Shown here piece after piece: positions 43,608-51,960 of a stretch of DNA of 64,000 bases. The stretch is from Candidatus Pacearchaeota archaeon. GTDB taxonomy: Archaea > Nanoarchaeota > Nanoarchaeia > Pacearchaeales > GW2011-AR1. A model generated the notes under the pieces. It worked only from the letters and a program-made list of their open reading frames with translations, did not search any database and had not been told where the DNA came from. The DNA lies in contig JALOBN010000001.1 of NCBI GenBank assembly GCA_023228245.1, forward strand, positions 382,886-446,885, in the 5' to 3' direction. The translations under genes were made by a program, and so were the position numbers. The stretch's first letter is position 1. Every line of letters starts with the position of its first letter.

Positions 43608-44438
43608 ATGAAACCAGTAATTTTGTTTCGCAATGATATTGATTGGAGACAAGAAGAACAAGTAGTGCGTAAGTATTTTGCTTGTGTTGATAGTCGTATG
43701 TTGCTTAGAGACAATTTAGTAATTTCTAGGTTTTCAGCCCTCCCGTTTTATCTCGAACAGGAACGTGACCTAAATATTGTTGGATGCAAGATGATTAATA
43801 CCTATGAGCAACATAGGTATATTGCAGATCTTGGTAATTGGTATATGGATTTGAGTTCTTTTACTCCTCATACATGGGATGAGCTTCACAACATTCCTAC
43901 TGATGGTCCATTTGTATTAAAGGGCGAAACAAACTCCAAAAAGTTCCTTTGGAATACCCACTGTTTTGCCAAGGATAAGAAGGCGGCCATTGAAGTGCAT
44001 GGGCGGCTTATGGCTGATTCAATGCTTCAGTACCAGAAGATCTACATTCGAAAGTACGTGCCTCTTGAGGTTCTTTCTAGCGGGCTTCAAGGACTACAAA
44101 TTACCAGAGAGTATAGGTTTTTTGTATACAAGAAGACGATACTTAGCGGCGGCTTCTATTGGAGTTCACATTCGGATGACATCCGCGCCGAGGGTATTTC
44201 TATTAATCCAGATGAGGTGCCGCGCGAGTTCTTGAATGCTATCATTGATAAGATTCAGAATACGGAGCTGAGTGAGCCGCCAACGTACTACGTGATTGAT
44301 GTGGCAAAGACAGCCGCTGGTGAATGGATTCTGATTGAGTTGAATGACGGCCAGATGAGCGGGTTATCGGATAACGATCCTGACGTCTTGTACAGTAACT
44401 TGAAGAAGGCATTGGAAGATGACGGCGCAACAACCTGA
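43608..44438 (+). CDS. ATP-grasp ligase, R2K clade (DUF4343-like)
   Basis: 276 residues. FVLKGETNSKKFLWNTHCF, KIYIRKYVPLEVL and the final block YYVIDVAKTAAGEWILIELNDGQMSGLS with the ATP-metal E/N/D pattern define the R2K ATP-grasp family. These enzymes join an acid to an amine, often in peptide or toxin-immunity contexts; the substrate is unknown. Overlaps the next gene by 20 bases. Confidence 0.75.
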   Translation: MKPVILFRNDIDWRQEEQVVRKYFACVDSRMLLRDNLVISRFSALPFYLEQERDLNIVGCKMINTYEQHRYIADLGNWYMDLSSFTPHTWDELHNIPTDGPFVLKGETNSKKFLWNTHCFAKDKKAAIEVHGRLMADSMLQYQKIYIRKYVPLEVLSSGLQGLQITREYRFFVYKKTILSGGFYWSSHSDDIRAEGISINPDEVPREFLNAIIDKIQNTELSEPPTYYVIDVAKTAAGEWILIELNDGQMSGLSDNDPDVLYSNLKKALEDDGATT

Positions 44439-45015
44439 AATCCTCATCATTGATGGTGAGGAGTTAGAGATGGTATCCAACCCAAGCCTCCATGACAAGG
44501 CTGAAGCTGGTTGGTCTACGAAAACCTCAAACTATCGAGGGTACGTTGGGGAGTGGGAGATTGTAGATAACAAGCTATATCTCAATCGAGTGGTTGGCGG
44601 AGTCATGAAGGGTAAAGGCCCATTTTTTGCCGATTGGGTTTCTCAAGAACTTCATGTTTGGAAGGGAAATCTTCTTAACTATGTTCATGCCGGATATGGA
44701 TCTATGTATGAAGAAGATATGTTCCTTTCCATTAATGGTGGGCTTCTAAAAAGCACAGTAATAGAAAGTAATGTTGAGAAATTCAAAGCACAAGCCCTAC
44801 GAGAAGTGCAAGAGGCCAATTCCAAACAGAGAATCCAATATCTATACGGAACATACCTTGATCCACGAGGATCTCTTTCCAGGCTGATTGAGAAGTCAAC
44901 CGATAGGAAAAAAGAGTATACTGATCTGAAAAACGATCTGGAGTTCGATTTCAAACAAAGATTGATTATCCTGTCCGAAGATCCTAATAGCGGAATTAAG
45001 TTAGTATACAAATGA
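44419..45015 (+). CDS. Conserved protein of unknown function, 198 aa
   Basis: The central pattern SNYRGYVGEWEIVDNKLYLNRV, FADWVSQELHVWKG and NYVHAGYGSMYEEDMFLSI is that of a conserved bacterial family without a known role. The C-terminal third is a charged helix. Coupled to the ATP-grasp gene and the next gene. Confidence 0.65.
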   Translation: MTAQQPEILIIDGEELEMVSNPSLHDKAEAGWSTKTSNYRGYVGEWEIVDNKLYLNRVVGGVMKGKGPFFADWVSQELHVWKGNLLNYVHAGYGSMYEEDMFLSINGGLLKSTVIESNVEKFKAQALREVQEANSKQRIQYLYGTYLDPRGSLSRLIEKSTDRKKEYTDLKNDLEFDFKQRLIILSEDPNSGIKLVYK

Positions 45016-45599
45016 AACTTATCGTAGCAGACTTCTCTAGCAAGTTCTCCGATGATGCGGTGATTGTCAACACAACTTCACGCGCTCATGGTTGGAGCCG
45101 TGGTTTATCACCATTTCTACTTGGGCCTGTGAAGTTGTACGGAGAGTATGAGGCTCAAAATGTAGAGAATGCCTGGCAATATTCTAAAGTGTACACCGAG
45201 TACGCTGATGAAAATAACGAGCCTGGCAATGCGTATTTCGAATGGGCTAAAAAGGGCTGGGCTAAGAAGTTTGCTGATCGGTATCCTATGGGTCGAGGAA
45301 ACAAGCCGCTTTACTCATTATGGGATGGGAGAAAGCTTGGGTATATAGAAGCTAGAAGGCAAATCTATATTCCACTTTACTCAAATGCAGTACGAAATAC
45401 CGAGGCGTTCGAGAAGCTAACTCAAACATTTGAATCGGTTTGTTCTCGAACGAATGGAGCAGATTGTTTGGTTCTTCAAGACTTCGACGCGCATGGAATC
45501 AATGTGCATGGGTATGATGTCGATAAGCTGATTGATAATGAAAAGATTAAAGTTGGTCATGGATATGTTCTGGCCATGATGTTACTTGGCTTGCTATAA
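45012..45599 (+). CDS. Conserved protein (DUF6939-like), 195 aa
   Basis: Contains NTTSRAHGWSRGLSPFLLGP, VENAWQYSKVY, EWAKKGWAKKFADRYPMG and GYIEARRQIYIPLY, an arrangement seen in uncharacterised bacterial proteins. ATGA overlap upstream. I assign only a conserved family by pattern. Confidence 0.6.
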   Translation: MKLIVADFSSKFSDDAVIVNTTSRAHGWSRGLSPFLLGPVKLYGEYEAQNVENAWQYSKVYTEYADENNEPGNAYFEWAKKGWAKKFADRYPMGRGNKPLYSLWDGRKLGYIEARRQIYIPLYSNAVRNTEAFEKLTQTFESVCSRTNGADCLVLQDFDAHGINVHGYDVDKLIDNEKIKVGHGYVLAMMLLGLL

Positions 45600-45611
45600 A
45601 GAAAGACAGAT

Positions 45612-45893
45612 ATGCCGATTCCAATTGAACAACGCAAAGACCTGTTCGAACTAAGTAGCGATCTAAACCTCCTCATTTCATATCGCAAAGCTCTCTTGGA
45701 CGCAAACCCAAGATTGTGGATATTGATTCACCATAATAAAGAGACCAATAATTATGGGTTAGAGGTCAATAACTCTAGTGGCAGTGCGTGTTCAGCACAA
45801 GAGATTGAAGAAGTTCGGGAAGTGCTTCGAATTTGTAGGAGCCAATCCACACCAGTGATTAAGAAGACCAGGAAGAAGAAGGATGTGTCATGA
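45612..45893 (+). CDS. Unknown protein, 93 aa
   Basis: Helical with EEVREVLRICRSQSTP and a basic end (IKKTRKKKDVS). Overlaps the next gene by four bases. No family. Confidence 0.6.
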   Translation: MPIPIEQRKDLFELSSDLNLLISYRKALLDANPRLWILIHHNKETNNYGLEVNNSSGSACSAQEIEEVREVLRICRSQSTPVIKKTRKKKDVS

Positions 45894-46123
45894 AGTATCC
45901 GGAGTATCAAGTTTGGTACCATGTATATACTAGTGTGGTTACAACGATGTTTACATCTTCGGCCAATTACGATGCGCAGCATGCGATTATGAAAGCAGAC
46001 GCTATCGCTACCCATGCCGTCGAGAAATTCAAGGAAGTCGAGGACATTCCACAAGCTCCAAACTTCGATGTCCAGGGTATTGTTGATAAGGTACTGAAGG
46101 ACGCATCAAGTAAAAAGAAATGA
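45890..46123 (+). CDS. Unknown protein, 77 aa
   Basis: QVWYHVYTSVVTTMFTSS then helical, alanine/lysine-rich. ATGA overlaps at both ends. No family. Confidence 0.6.
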   Translation: MKYPEYQVWYHVYTSVVTTMFTSSANYDAQHAIMKADAIATHAVEKFKEVEDIPQAPNFDVQGIVDKVLKDASSKKK

Positions 46124-46818
46124 TCACCAACCAAGACCTACTCATTGAACATCTCGCCAAGTGGCTGGCAGAATACGCCAAAGCCGCCGGACGCAGTGTT
46201 TTTGTGGTGGGTTTTGATGGCGCTCGTTCTGATGCCCTGTTGCTTCACATCTGCTCAAAGGCCACTGAGAACTATGGTGGCCTTGCAACTCATGCCCTCA
46301 GCTTTCCGACGAGCACTATCGAGATCAAGAATGTTTTCAATGGAAATGTTACATACTCCATTGACAGTATCAAGAACCCTGGTTACTACTATCTTCAATG
46401 CCACGAAATAGCGCACGACCACGGCATTGTAGTTGGCCCGGTAGACAGAACGTTCGGACTGTACTATCGCAGCTACGGAAAGCGCGCGGCGGGTAGTGCA
46501 GATGTCTTCCCGCTGTTTGACCTTGAGTATTCGGAGATTGTTGAGATAACTGATTCTCTGTGGCCTGGTCTATGGCCGGTTGAATCCACAGATATCGTTG
46601 CAGACATTGAGTTCTGCAATGAGGCCGAGGCGATGTTCGGGATCATCACGTGTGAAGAGTCTCCGCACCGGCATCCTCGTTGGCCCTACTTCATTCATAC
46701 ACAGAAGGCTATGATTGCTAAGGTTCATCAAAGAGAAAAACTGACACGCCACAAGAAGATGAACAAGCCATATCCAAGCCTCTCTGATAAACCACAGCTA
46801 TATAGAAGAGTGCGATGA
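46120..46818 (+). CDS. Degenerate NAD-synthetase-like / PP-loop protein
   Basis: 232 residues. AKAAGRSVFVVGFDGARSDALLLHICSKA lies where NadE has an SGGxDS PP-loop, and SADVFPLFDLEYSEIVEITDSLW lies where NadE has the GDL/xxEVxELA segment. Here the loop reads DGARSD, so pyrophosphatase chemistry is in doubt. It may have become a binding protein for NAD-like or other adenylated ligands. Family call is moderate. Confidence 0.55.
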   Translation: MITNQDLLIEHLAKWLAEYAKAAGRSVFVVGFDGARSDALLLHICSKATENYGGLATHALSFPTSTIEIKNVFNGNVTYSIDSIKNPGYYYLQCHEIAHDHGIVVGPVDRTFGLYYRSYGKRAAGSADVFPLFDLEYSEIVEITDSLWPGLWPVESTDIVADIEFCNEAEAMFGIITCEESPHRHPRWPYFIHTQKAMIAKVHQREKLTRHKKMNKPYPSLSDKPQLYRRVR

Positions 46819-47372
46819 GGCAGGAACGGTTGATAGCTTCAGCTCGGGCGGCGCTTAATTGCCCCTTCGATCTTCTGGTGGACATGCTAGGCCTGGAACC
46901 GGTGGAGGACTGGCATGTGTGGAGAGATTTTGATGGAAACCGCCTGCGTCTTCTAAAGAACGGGGTGGTCAAGGTTTATCCAGCCACAGCCATTTCCACG
47001 AAGACTACAGACGTTTTTAGGAAGGCAAACCCAGCCCTGATAGAACGCCATAGCTATTGGGGGATGCTACTTTCCGGACAAAACAATATACTTATACTTC
47101 TTGGTAATGATGGAAAGATTAGAAGCTCCTATTTCGAAAACAATATCTGGGTCAGGAATATTAGCCCGCTATTATTAGGTTTCGGTATTCTTAGATATAT
47201 ATCTTCTGGGTACCTAGAAACCAATCTAAGGACAATAAAGTTCCTGAAGGTTTCATATCCTAATGACTTTATAATCGAGGAAGCCTGGGCTTTTGGACTT
47301 CCAATTGAGCAGGCCAATATCAAGGAACGTGTTGATATATTGATTGCCAAGTACACTGGGACAACGGAGTGA
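46815..47372 (+). CDS. Unknown protein, 185 aa
   Basis: ATGA overlap upstream. Mixed alpha/beta (LLVDMLGLEPVEDWHVW, GNRLRLLKNGVVKVYP). No family recognised. Four bases before the IF-1-like gene. Confidence 0.65.
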   Translation: MRQERLIASARAALNCPFDLLVDMLGLEPVEDWHVWRDFDGNRLRLLKNGVVKVYPATAISTKTTDVFRKANPALIERHSYWGMLLSGQNNILILLGNDGKIRSSYFENNIWVRNISPLLLGFGILRYISSGYLETNLRTIKFLKVSYPNDFIIEEAWAFGLPIEQANIKERVDILIAKYTGTTE

Positions 47373-47375
47373 TTG

Positions 47376-47603
47376 ATGCCGAGTGAAAAACCAAGATTCA
47401 ATGGGCTTATTAATAAAGCGTGCGGTAACGGATTTTTCTCCATTCTCATTGATCTTGAGAATGGCAACACTAGAAGAGTCATGGGACAGCTGTCTGGTAA
47501 GATGAGGACCAATAACATTAAGGTTGTTGAGGGTGATAAAGTTGATATCGAACTCGATACCTTCGATATAACTAAGTGTCGTATAATCTATCGGAAGAAA
47601 TAA
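47376..47603 (+). CDS. infA: Translation initiation factor IF-1-like protein
   Basis: 75 residues, normal IF-1 length, from ATG 47376 with GGAG seven bases upstream. FNGLINKACGNGFFSILIDL, then GQLSGKMRTNNIKVVEGDKV and DIELDTFDITKCRIIYRKK align along the whole length of IF-1 (GKMRxNxI...GDKVxxEL...DxxxxRIxYRxK). IF-1 binds the A site of the 30S subunit during initiation. A phage copy could bias initiation toward phage messages. Followed by a terminator. Confidence 0.85.
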   Translation: MPSEKPRFNGLINKACGNGFFSILIDLENGNTRRVMGQLSGKMRTNNIKVVEGDKVDIELDTFDITKCRIIYRKK

Positions 47604-47631
47604 CGCAGAGTGGCGCACTGGTACCTGTTTT

Positions 47632-47660
47632 GTAGTTTCAGATCAAAAACTACTTCTTTT
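47632..47660 (+). terminator. Rho-independent terminator after infA
   Basis: GTAGTTT / AAACTAC stem around CAGATCAA, followed by TTCTTTT. It closes the unit before the macro-domain gene. Confidence 0.7.
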
Positions 47661-47673
47661 CGTAGGAAACAAT

Positions 47674-48174
47674 ATGGTAAACCCAAGTGATCATAATCCC
47701 AAAGGCCTTCTCAAGTTCGTAAAGGGCGATGCAACAAATCCTCTCGGAAGTAGCAACCGTTACATTATCCAAATCGTGAATGATGAGGGGAAATACGGAG
47801 CAGGCTTTTCAGGAGCACTTTCTAAGCGATGGCCGAAGGTTGAAACAGAGTATCGTAAGTGGTGGCGCGAACGCTTTGGAAAGCTACTACTTGGTGATAT
47901 TCAGGTAATTCAGATTCTGAGCGACCTAGTTGTTATCAACATGGTGGCTCAAAAAGGCATCGTAGGTCCAAACAATCCTAAGCCGATTGACTATAAAGCT
48001 CTACAACAGTGCTTGAGTAAAGCTGGTGATGAAATCAGTCAGCATACCGCAGCAGTACATATGCCTCGGATCGGAGCAGGATTAGCACAAGGGGAGTGGA
48101 GTGTTATTGAGCCACTTATTGAACAAGAGTTATTAAAGAGAGGAATTAATGTTACTGTATATGATCAGGGGTAA
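47674..48174 (+). CDS. Macro-domain protein (ADP-ribose / O-acetyl-ADP-ribose hydrolase family)
   Basis: 166 residues. VKGDATNPLGSSNRYIIQIV, NDEGKYGAGFSGALSKRWP and VHMPRIGAGLAQGEWSVIEPLI are the core of ALC1/Poa1p-type macro domains. These bind or hydrolyse ADP-ribose derivatives and can reverse protein or nucleic-acid ADP-ribosylation; a counter-defence role is reasonable inference. Confidence 0.88.
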   Translation: MVNPSDHNPKGLLKFVKGDATNPLGSSNRYIIQIVNDEGKYGAGFSGALSKRWPKVETEYRKWWRERFGKLLLGDIQVIQILSDLVVINMVAQKGIVGPNNPKPIDYKALQQCLSKAGDEISQHTAAVHMPRIGAGLAQGEWSVIEPLIEQELLKRGINVTVYDQG

Positions 48175-48178
48175 AAGA

Positions 48179-48436
48179 ATGGATGATTGTACTGTAACGA
48201 TTCTTAATAACGAATTTGAATACAAACCTACCTTGCGACAATCTATTGCAAGTGTATTTCAGGCAATAAAATATGAAGTATACAGTATCATTGAATTCTT
48301 GGGTTATACTAAAGAAGATTACGTTCTCAATCCATATCCCCTAACCATTCAGAGAGTGGATGGTCTTCCGGTATCTCAAATACTTCTTGGGTGCATTCGG
48401 TCTAGATTAGGTGGAAGGCCAGATCTTATTTCATGA
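48179..48436 (+). CDS. Unknown protein, 85 aa
   Basis: ATG 48179 with AGGGG upstream. FEYKPTLRQSIASVFQAIK then IIEFLGYTKEDY and a beta C-terminus. ATGA overlap with the next gene. No family. Confidence 0.6.
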   Translation: MDDCTVTILNNEFEYKPTLRQSIASVFQAIKYEVYSIIEFLGYTKEDYVLNPYPLTIQRVDGLPVSQILLGCIRSRLGGRPDLIS

Positions 48437-48645
48437 AAACACTAGATACAAAAATACTTCTCGAAGGAATAGGCACCACGCTTCTACAAACAGTAATTTC
48501 AGAAGCTCATTGTCCCAAATGTCAAGGCACTCTACTTGGATTGAAAGTAACATCAGTGTTTGAGTGCCATGATTGCCATAAGGTATTTCAACGCATGACT
48601 GATCAAGATGAAACATACTATCTTGAACTAATAAGAGTGCATTGA
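48433..48645 (+). CDS. Zinc-ribbon protein, 70 aa
   Basis: HCPKCQGTLLGLKVTSVFECHDCH gives CxxC...CxxC spacing, like a FmdB/RPOL9-type ribbon. Role unknown. Confidence 0.65.
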   Translation: MKTLDTKILLEGIGTTLLQTVISEAHCPKCQGTLLGLKVTSVFECHDCHKVFQRMTDQDETYYLELIRVH

Positions 48646-48649
48646 GGCA

Positions 48650-48874
48650 ATGCAACCACCTGAAGGGCGCGCTCTGACTGTAGCTCAGAAAAGTATGATG
48701 ATAGAGGCGATCTTTCAATCATGGATCAAGTGTCCAGATCTGCGCCTTGGACAATTGATTGTGAATGCCTTTCGTACCTCGGAAACAGCCCCATCTGTAC
48801 CGCTGTTCTACATCGAGGATTACATGCTCGAAGCTGCTATCGTTGATTTCGCTTGCAAGAATGAGAAGGTTTAG
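48650..48874 (+). CDS. Conserved small protein, 74 aa
   Basis: QPPEGRALTVAQKSMMIEAI, RLGQLIVNAF and LFYIEDYMLEAAI match a small family seen in phages and bacteria (R-L-G-Q-L-I-x-N-A, F-Y-I-E-D). No known role. Last plus-strand gene before the switch to minus. Confidence 0.6.
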   Translation: MQPPEGRALTVAQKSMMIEAIFQSWIKCPDLRLGQLIVNAFRTSETAPSVPLFYIEDYMLEAAIVDFACKNEKV

Positions 48875-48935
48875 TGCCTCAAACAGAATTGGTTATGGAC
48901 GCCAACTCACCAAAATAGTGAACTATGCCGGTGAA

Positions 48936-49424
48936 CTACTCTTCATCATCGGCGAATTTAGCAAAGCTGCCCAGGCTGATCGCAGGATGTTCTTGAGCAC
49001 TCTTGATGCCAGCGTCTAGGCTAGCTTTTGCTTCTGACAATAGTGGCGTGTTGCGATGTGCGAAGTGAGTTCGTTCGCAGGAATCGCAGCGCACTTTTAT
49101 CCAATGAGCTGAGTTTCGAATCTTGCCGTACTCACCGCATGTTTCGCAGATGTGGCCACTCATCTCTTCGGCTTGAATAACCGTTTCTCGAATATAATCG
49201 GTAGCGTGTTCGCAGCCAACTCTCAACGTACCGAACTTCTCTTTAATATATGTAATTCGGAAGTCTATAGGCTCTGGTTGTTTAACCAAATTTTTTTGCA
49301 TTACTTCGAATAGACAATCCAGAAGTTGATACCATCCCTCACCACAATGAAAACCTTGTTCAGGTTCGCGTTTTGGAAATACAAGTGGATATTGATCGTA
49401 GAAAGTATCTTTTTTCATATGCAC
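48936..49424 (-). CDS. Conserved phage protein with zinc-binding region, 162 aa
   Basis: GFHCGEGWYQLLDCLFEVM and ITYIKEKFGTLRVG, then HICETCGEYGKIRN (Cys pair) and VRCDSCERTH. Pattern repeats in several phage genomes; role unknown. Convergent with the plus-strand genes. Confidence 0.65.
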   Translation of the reverse strand: MHMKKDTFYDQYPLVFPKREPEQGFHCGEGWYQLLDCLFEVMQKNLVKQPEPIDFRITYIKEKFGTLRVGCEHATDYIRETVIQAEEMSGHICETCGEYGKIRNSAHWIKVRCDSCERTHFAHRNTPLLSEAKASLDAGIKSAQEHPAISLGSFAKFADDEE

Positions 49425-49432
49425 TCGGGTTG

Positions 49433-49523
49433 CGGTAAGATAGGGGGTCGAACCCTAAAGGCCCTTCAGGGGCTCGCTTCTTTAGCAAAGAAGTTCCGTT
49501 GCCAGCTGTCGGATAATCTTACC
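49433..49523 (-). tRNA. tRNA-Ser (GCT)
   Basis: Acceptor GGTAAGA/TCTTACC, anticodon loop TTGCTAA in stem CTTCT/AGAAG, long variable arm, T arm TAGGG/CCCTA and G discriminator expected for Ser. CCA not encoded. Confidence 0.93.
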
Positions 49524-49536
49524 CAATATTCTTTTG

Positions 49537-49619
49537 CGGAGAGCAGTGAAATCGAATCACTAACGTTTAAGTCTCATCTAATTTCCAATCAGAGCTTAGT
49601 CCCACTAAGTTTACTCTCC
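49537..49619 (-). tRNA. tRNA-Ser (GGA)
   Basis: Acceptor GGAGAGT/GCTCTCC, anticodon stem TCTGA/TTAGA with loop TTGGAAA, T arm AGTGA/TCACT, long variable arm, G discriminator then CA. Confidence 0.9.
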
Positions 49620-49623
49620 ATAT

Positions 49624-50008
49624 TTGGGTGAATTGTTGGTCAATGCAGAGAAGATAATGCGGTCTGTTCCCGCCGTCAGCTGTCTTTCCAGCTGTCTGGT
49701 GCTGTTCATTCTCCGCGCCCGTCGAGCGTTAGCTGTCTCGTTTCAGCTGTCAATCGTCTACTCCGGATTGTCGGGAAGCTGTATATGCATGTCCGCTTTA
49801 CTCATCGACTTTGCGCTCTTTCTCGCCGTCATGGTCACCACTGCCCACGGATCCTAAGGGCTGGCACCTACCCCAAAAGCCCCAGGCTAACGAAAGCTCT
49901 GGAGCTGAACGCGGTTTACTTGCATTTGGGTCTATATTTCCAATTATTCCCTATTTAGCTAACCATTCTACTAATATAGATATATCGCCATTCTGGATAC
50001 GTTTATTG
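49624..50008 (+). other. 385-bp gap without a clear gene, GC-richer, AGCTGTC repeats
   Basis: Between two tRNA-Ser genes. Four copies of AGCTGT(C) occur in pairs (about 49668, 49682, 49730, 49744). Frames on both strands exist but start at TTG with no ribosome site, or are hydrophobic with no family. The composition differs from the neighbours, so it may be foreign or decayed sequence. Confidence 0.5.
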
Positions 50009-50091
50009 CGGTAGGAGAGGAATTCGAATCCCCAAGGCTTGCGCTCGCTTGTTTTCAAAACAAGTTCCGTCGCCAATCGGATTGTCCTACC
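50009..50091 (-). tRNA. tRNA-Ser (TGA)
   Basis: Acceptor GGTAGGA/TCCTACC, anticodon stem CTTGT/ACAAG with loop TTTGAAA, T arm GGGGA/TCCTC, long variable arm, G discriminator then CA. Confidence 0.92.
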
Positions 50092-50146
50092 ATATCATTC
50101 TTTTCTTTGGCTAATAGTAATTGGTATTCTTGAATATTATGCTCGA

Positions 50147-50380
50147 CTACCAAATATCCCAACTGGTACATTTACAATGGCCGGGCTCATCATTATATTC
50201 TTCTATATCCTTTAATCCAACGGTTATTTCATGAAGACGATGTTTTATTACTCTACGATAGGAACGATGACATGATTTCTTGTAGTAGCGCATAGACCTT
50301 TCCCCACTACAGACATAGCGAGTAGCTCGGCGAGCGCCACGTTCAATGATTGTCGGAACATAATTATTGGTTGTTTGCAT
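50147..50380 (-). CDS. Small basic protein, 77 aa
   Basis: TTNNYVPTIIERGARRATRY then arginine/lysine-rich (MRYYKKSCHRSYRRVIKHRL) and an acidic end. Between a tRNA and a divergent gene. Possibly nucleic-acid binding by charge. Confidence 0.5.
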   Translation of the reverse strand: MQTTNNYVPTIIERGARRATRYVCSGERSMRYYKKSCHRSYRRVIKHRLHEITVGLKDIEEYNDEPGHCKCTSWDIW

Positions 50381-50430
50381 AACTATAGCATAACTACCTC
50401 ATTCCTGTATGAATATATTGGGTTATTAGT

Positions 50431-50982
50431 ATGACTGAAGATAAGCTTAAGACAGAAAATAATCCAGTTGAAGAGAATAAGACAATCTCGTTGTTGAACC
50501 AGATACTATCTTACAAGGGTTTGATTATCGGAATAGCTGCTGTTCTCACGGCGGCTGCTTCTTGGTTTAAGCCACCGGATATTACGGCGACCAAAGCAAC
50601 CTACGAAGTTTTGTCGGTGAAGGTAAATGAGCTTACGAAAACGACAGAAGATCTATCAAAGTCAATTGAAGATAGTCACGATGAAGTTTCTAACCTACGA
50701 GCTTATATTGAGGGTTTCAATAATGGTAAGCTAGCCGGTCTTTCTGGAAATACCCAAACCATAACTCTTCCGCTAGTTACCAAAGCTCGTAAACCAAAAA
50801 CTACCAAGACCGATGGGGATGGAATAGTAATGTCAGAGGAACCACCACAGAATTTCTGGGAACCAGACGTTGCACCAGATGTTGCGCAAGAAGCTCCAAA
50901 AAAATCCGCTCCACCGGCAGCTGCTGCAACTCTCCCGCCTTTTGATCAGGTTGTGAGAAACTCTTCAGTTGCTGCATATTAA
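50431..50982 (+). CDS. Membrane-anchored coiled-coil protein, 183 aa
   Basis: Hydrophobic segment LIIGIAAVLTAAASWF (~30-46), then a coiled coil VSVKVNELTKTTEDLSKSIEDSHD-like region (~60-95) and an alanine/proline-rich end. Could be a holin- or spanin-like or virion membrane protein; no firm family. Ends one base before the convergent Dps-like gene. Confidence 0.6.
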   Translation: MTEDKLKTENNPVEENKTISLLNQILSYKGLIIGIAAVLTAAASWFKPPDITATKATYEVLSVKVNELTKTTEDLSKSIEDSHDEVSNLRAYIEGFNNGKLAGLSGNTQTITLPLVTKARKPKTTKTDGDGIVMSEEPPQNFWEPDVAPDVAQEAPKKSAPPAAAATLPPFDQVVRNSSVAAY

Positions 50983-51897
50983 TTACAGAAGCACTATTCC
51001 GTTCTCAATATTTTCAGTATTTGGAGGCTCAACTGAGATTTCAATTTCGCCTTCTTCCGGACCTTTCTTCGTGATGCTGCTAACGTAAATCTTCTTCAAT
51101 AGTCCTGGATTTGTACGCATCAGGATATTGATAACTTGGTCCAGCGCTTCAGTTTCCAGGCCTTTGATGTAGCACAATACTTCTTCGTATGGGCGAACCT
51201 TCAATGCGGCTTCGATATACTCGATGATGTCCTTCGGCTTATATTCGGGCTGCTTGCGTTTCTTCGCAGTTACCACAATATCCTTCAACGATTCGGTCTT
51301 ATCAATAATCTCTTTCGCATGATCGGCTACGCTACCCATATCTTCTCCTAATCCCTTTAATTCCTGCTGTAGAAGGTAAATGTGAACCTCACCCTGGCTT
51401 GCTTGAGACATAATCAAGTCATCAAGACCAAGCGTGAGCATCTCCTTTTCCTTCAGAACATTGTATGTATTCTGGCCAACATCTTGGAAGGCACGTTCAA
51501 TCTCTAATGAGGATTCCAGGAGCGAGCTGAGCGTCTTGATGCGGGCCTCGAATTTCTTAGCAATCGCTTCAGCGCCTTCTAACACAACCTCTCCACAAAG
51601 GCCCATGGTGCGCTCGGCGGCGTCGTCAGCTAAGTCCTGTGCATCTTCGTACAATCTCTGGAAGAGTAGATGATCTTCATAGGCTTGAGCTTCCCAATGG
51701 TTCTGCTGATGAAGTGTGTAGAGTGCTCTAGTGAATGCTACATAAGCTGACAGAATCTTACAAGCTTCTTCATCCATTGAATCAGCAGCAACTTTAACTC
51801 CAAAGAAGCCATCGATCATAGATTCTGAAACAACAAGCTGAGAATTTACGTCTTTATTGGATAAAGCCCATCTTTTAATAACTCTAGAATGATCCAT
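50983..51897 (-). CDS. Ferritin-like (Dps/DUF5856-type) protein
   Basis: 304 residues. N-terminal helix ALYTLHQQNHWEAQAYEDHL then QRLYEDAQDLADDAAERTMG gives the H-W, H, D, E order of Dps-like ferroxidase helices, best matching a phage ferritin-like family. The C-terminal part is long and helical with basic patches (KKRKQPEYKPKDI). It may bind iron and DNA, or protect against oxidation; iron chemistry cannot be confirmed. Confidence 0.6.
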   Translation of the reverse strand: MDHSRVIKRWALSNKDVNSQLVVSESMIDGFFGVKVAADSMDEEACKILSAYVAFTRALYTLHQQNHWEAQAYEDHLLFQRLYEDAQDLADDAAERTMGLCGEVVLEGAEAIAKKFEARIKTLSSLLESSLEIERAFQDVGQNTYNVLKEKEMLTLGLDDLIMSQASQGEVHIYLLQQELKGLGEDMGSVADHAKEIIDKTESLKDIVVTAKKRKQPEYKPKDIIEYIEAALKVRPYEEVLCYIKGLETEALDQVINILMRTNPGLLKKIYVSSITKKGPEEGEIEISVEPPNTENIENGIVLL

Positions 51898-51960
51898 GAA
51901 TCAATACGAATATATGTAATGTAAAAAAGAATTATTGTGATTCGACGTCAAAAAATGTGA

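Noticed and set aside
49624..49857. 77-codon hydrophobic frame on the plus strand
   Set aside because: TTG start, no ribosome site, overlaps the repeat-rich gap and has no family likeness.
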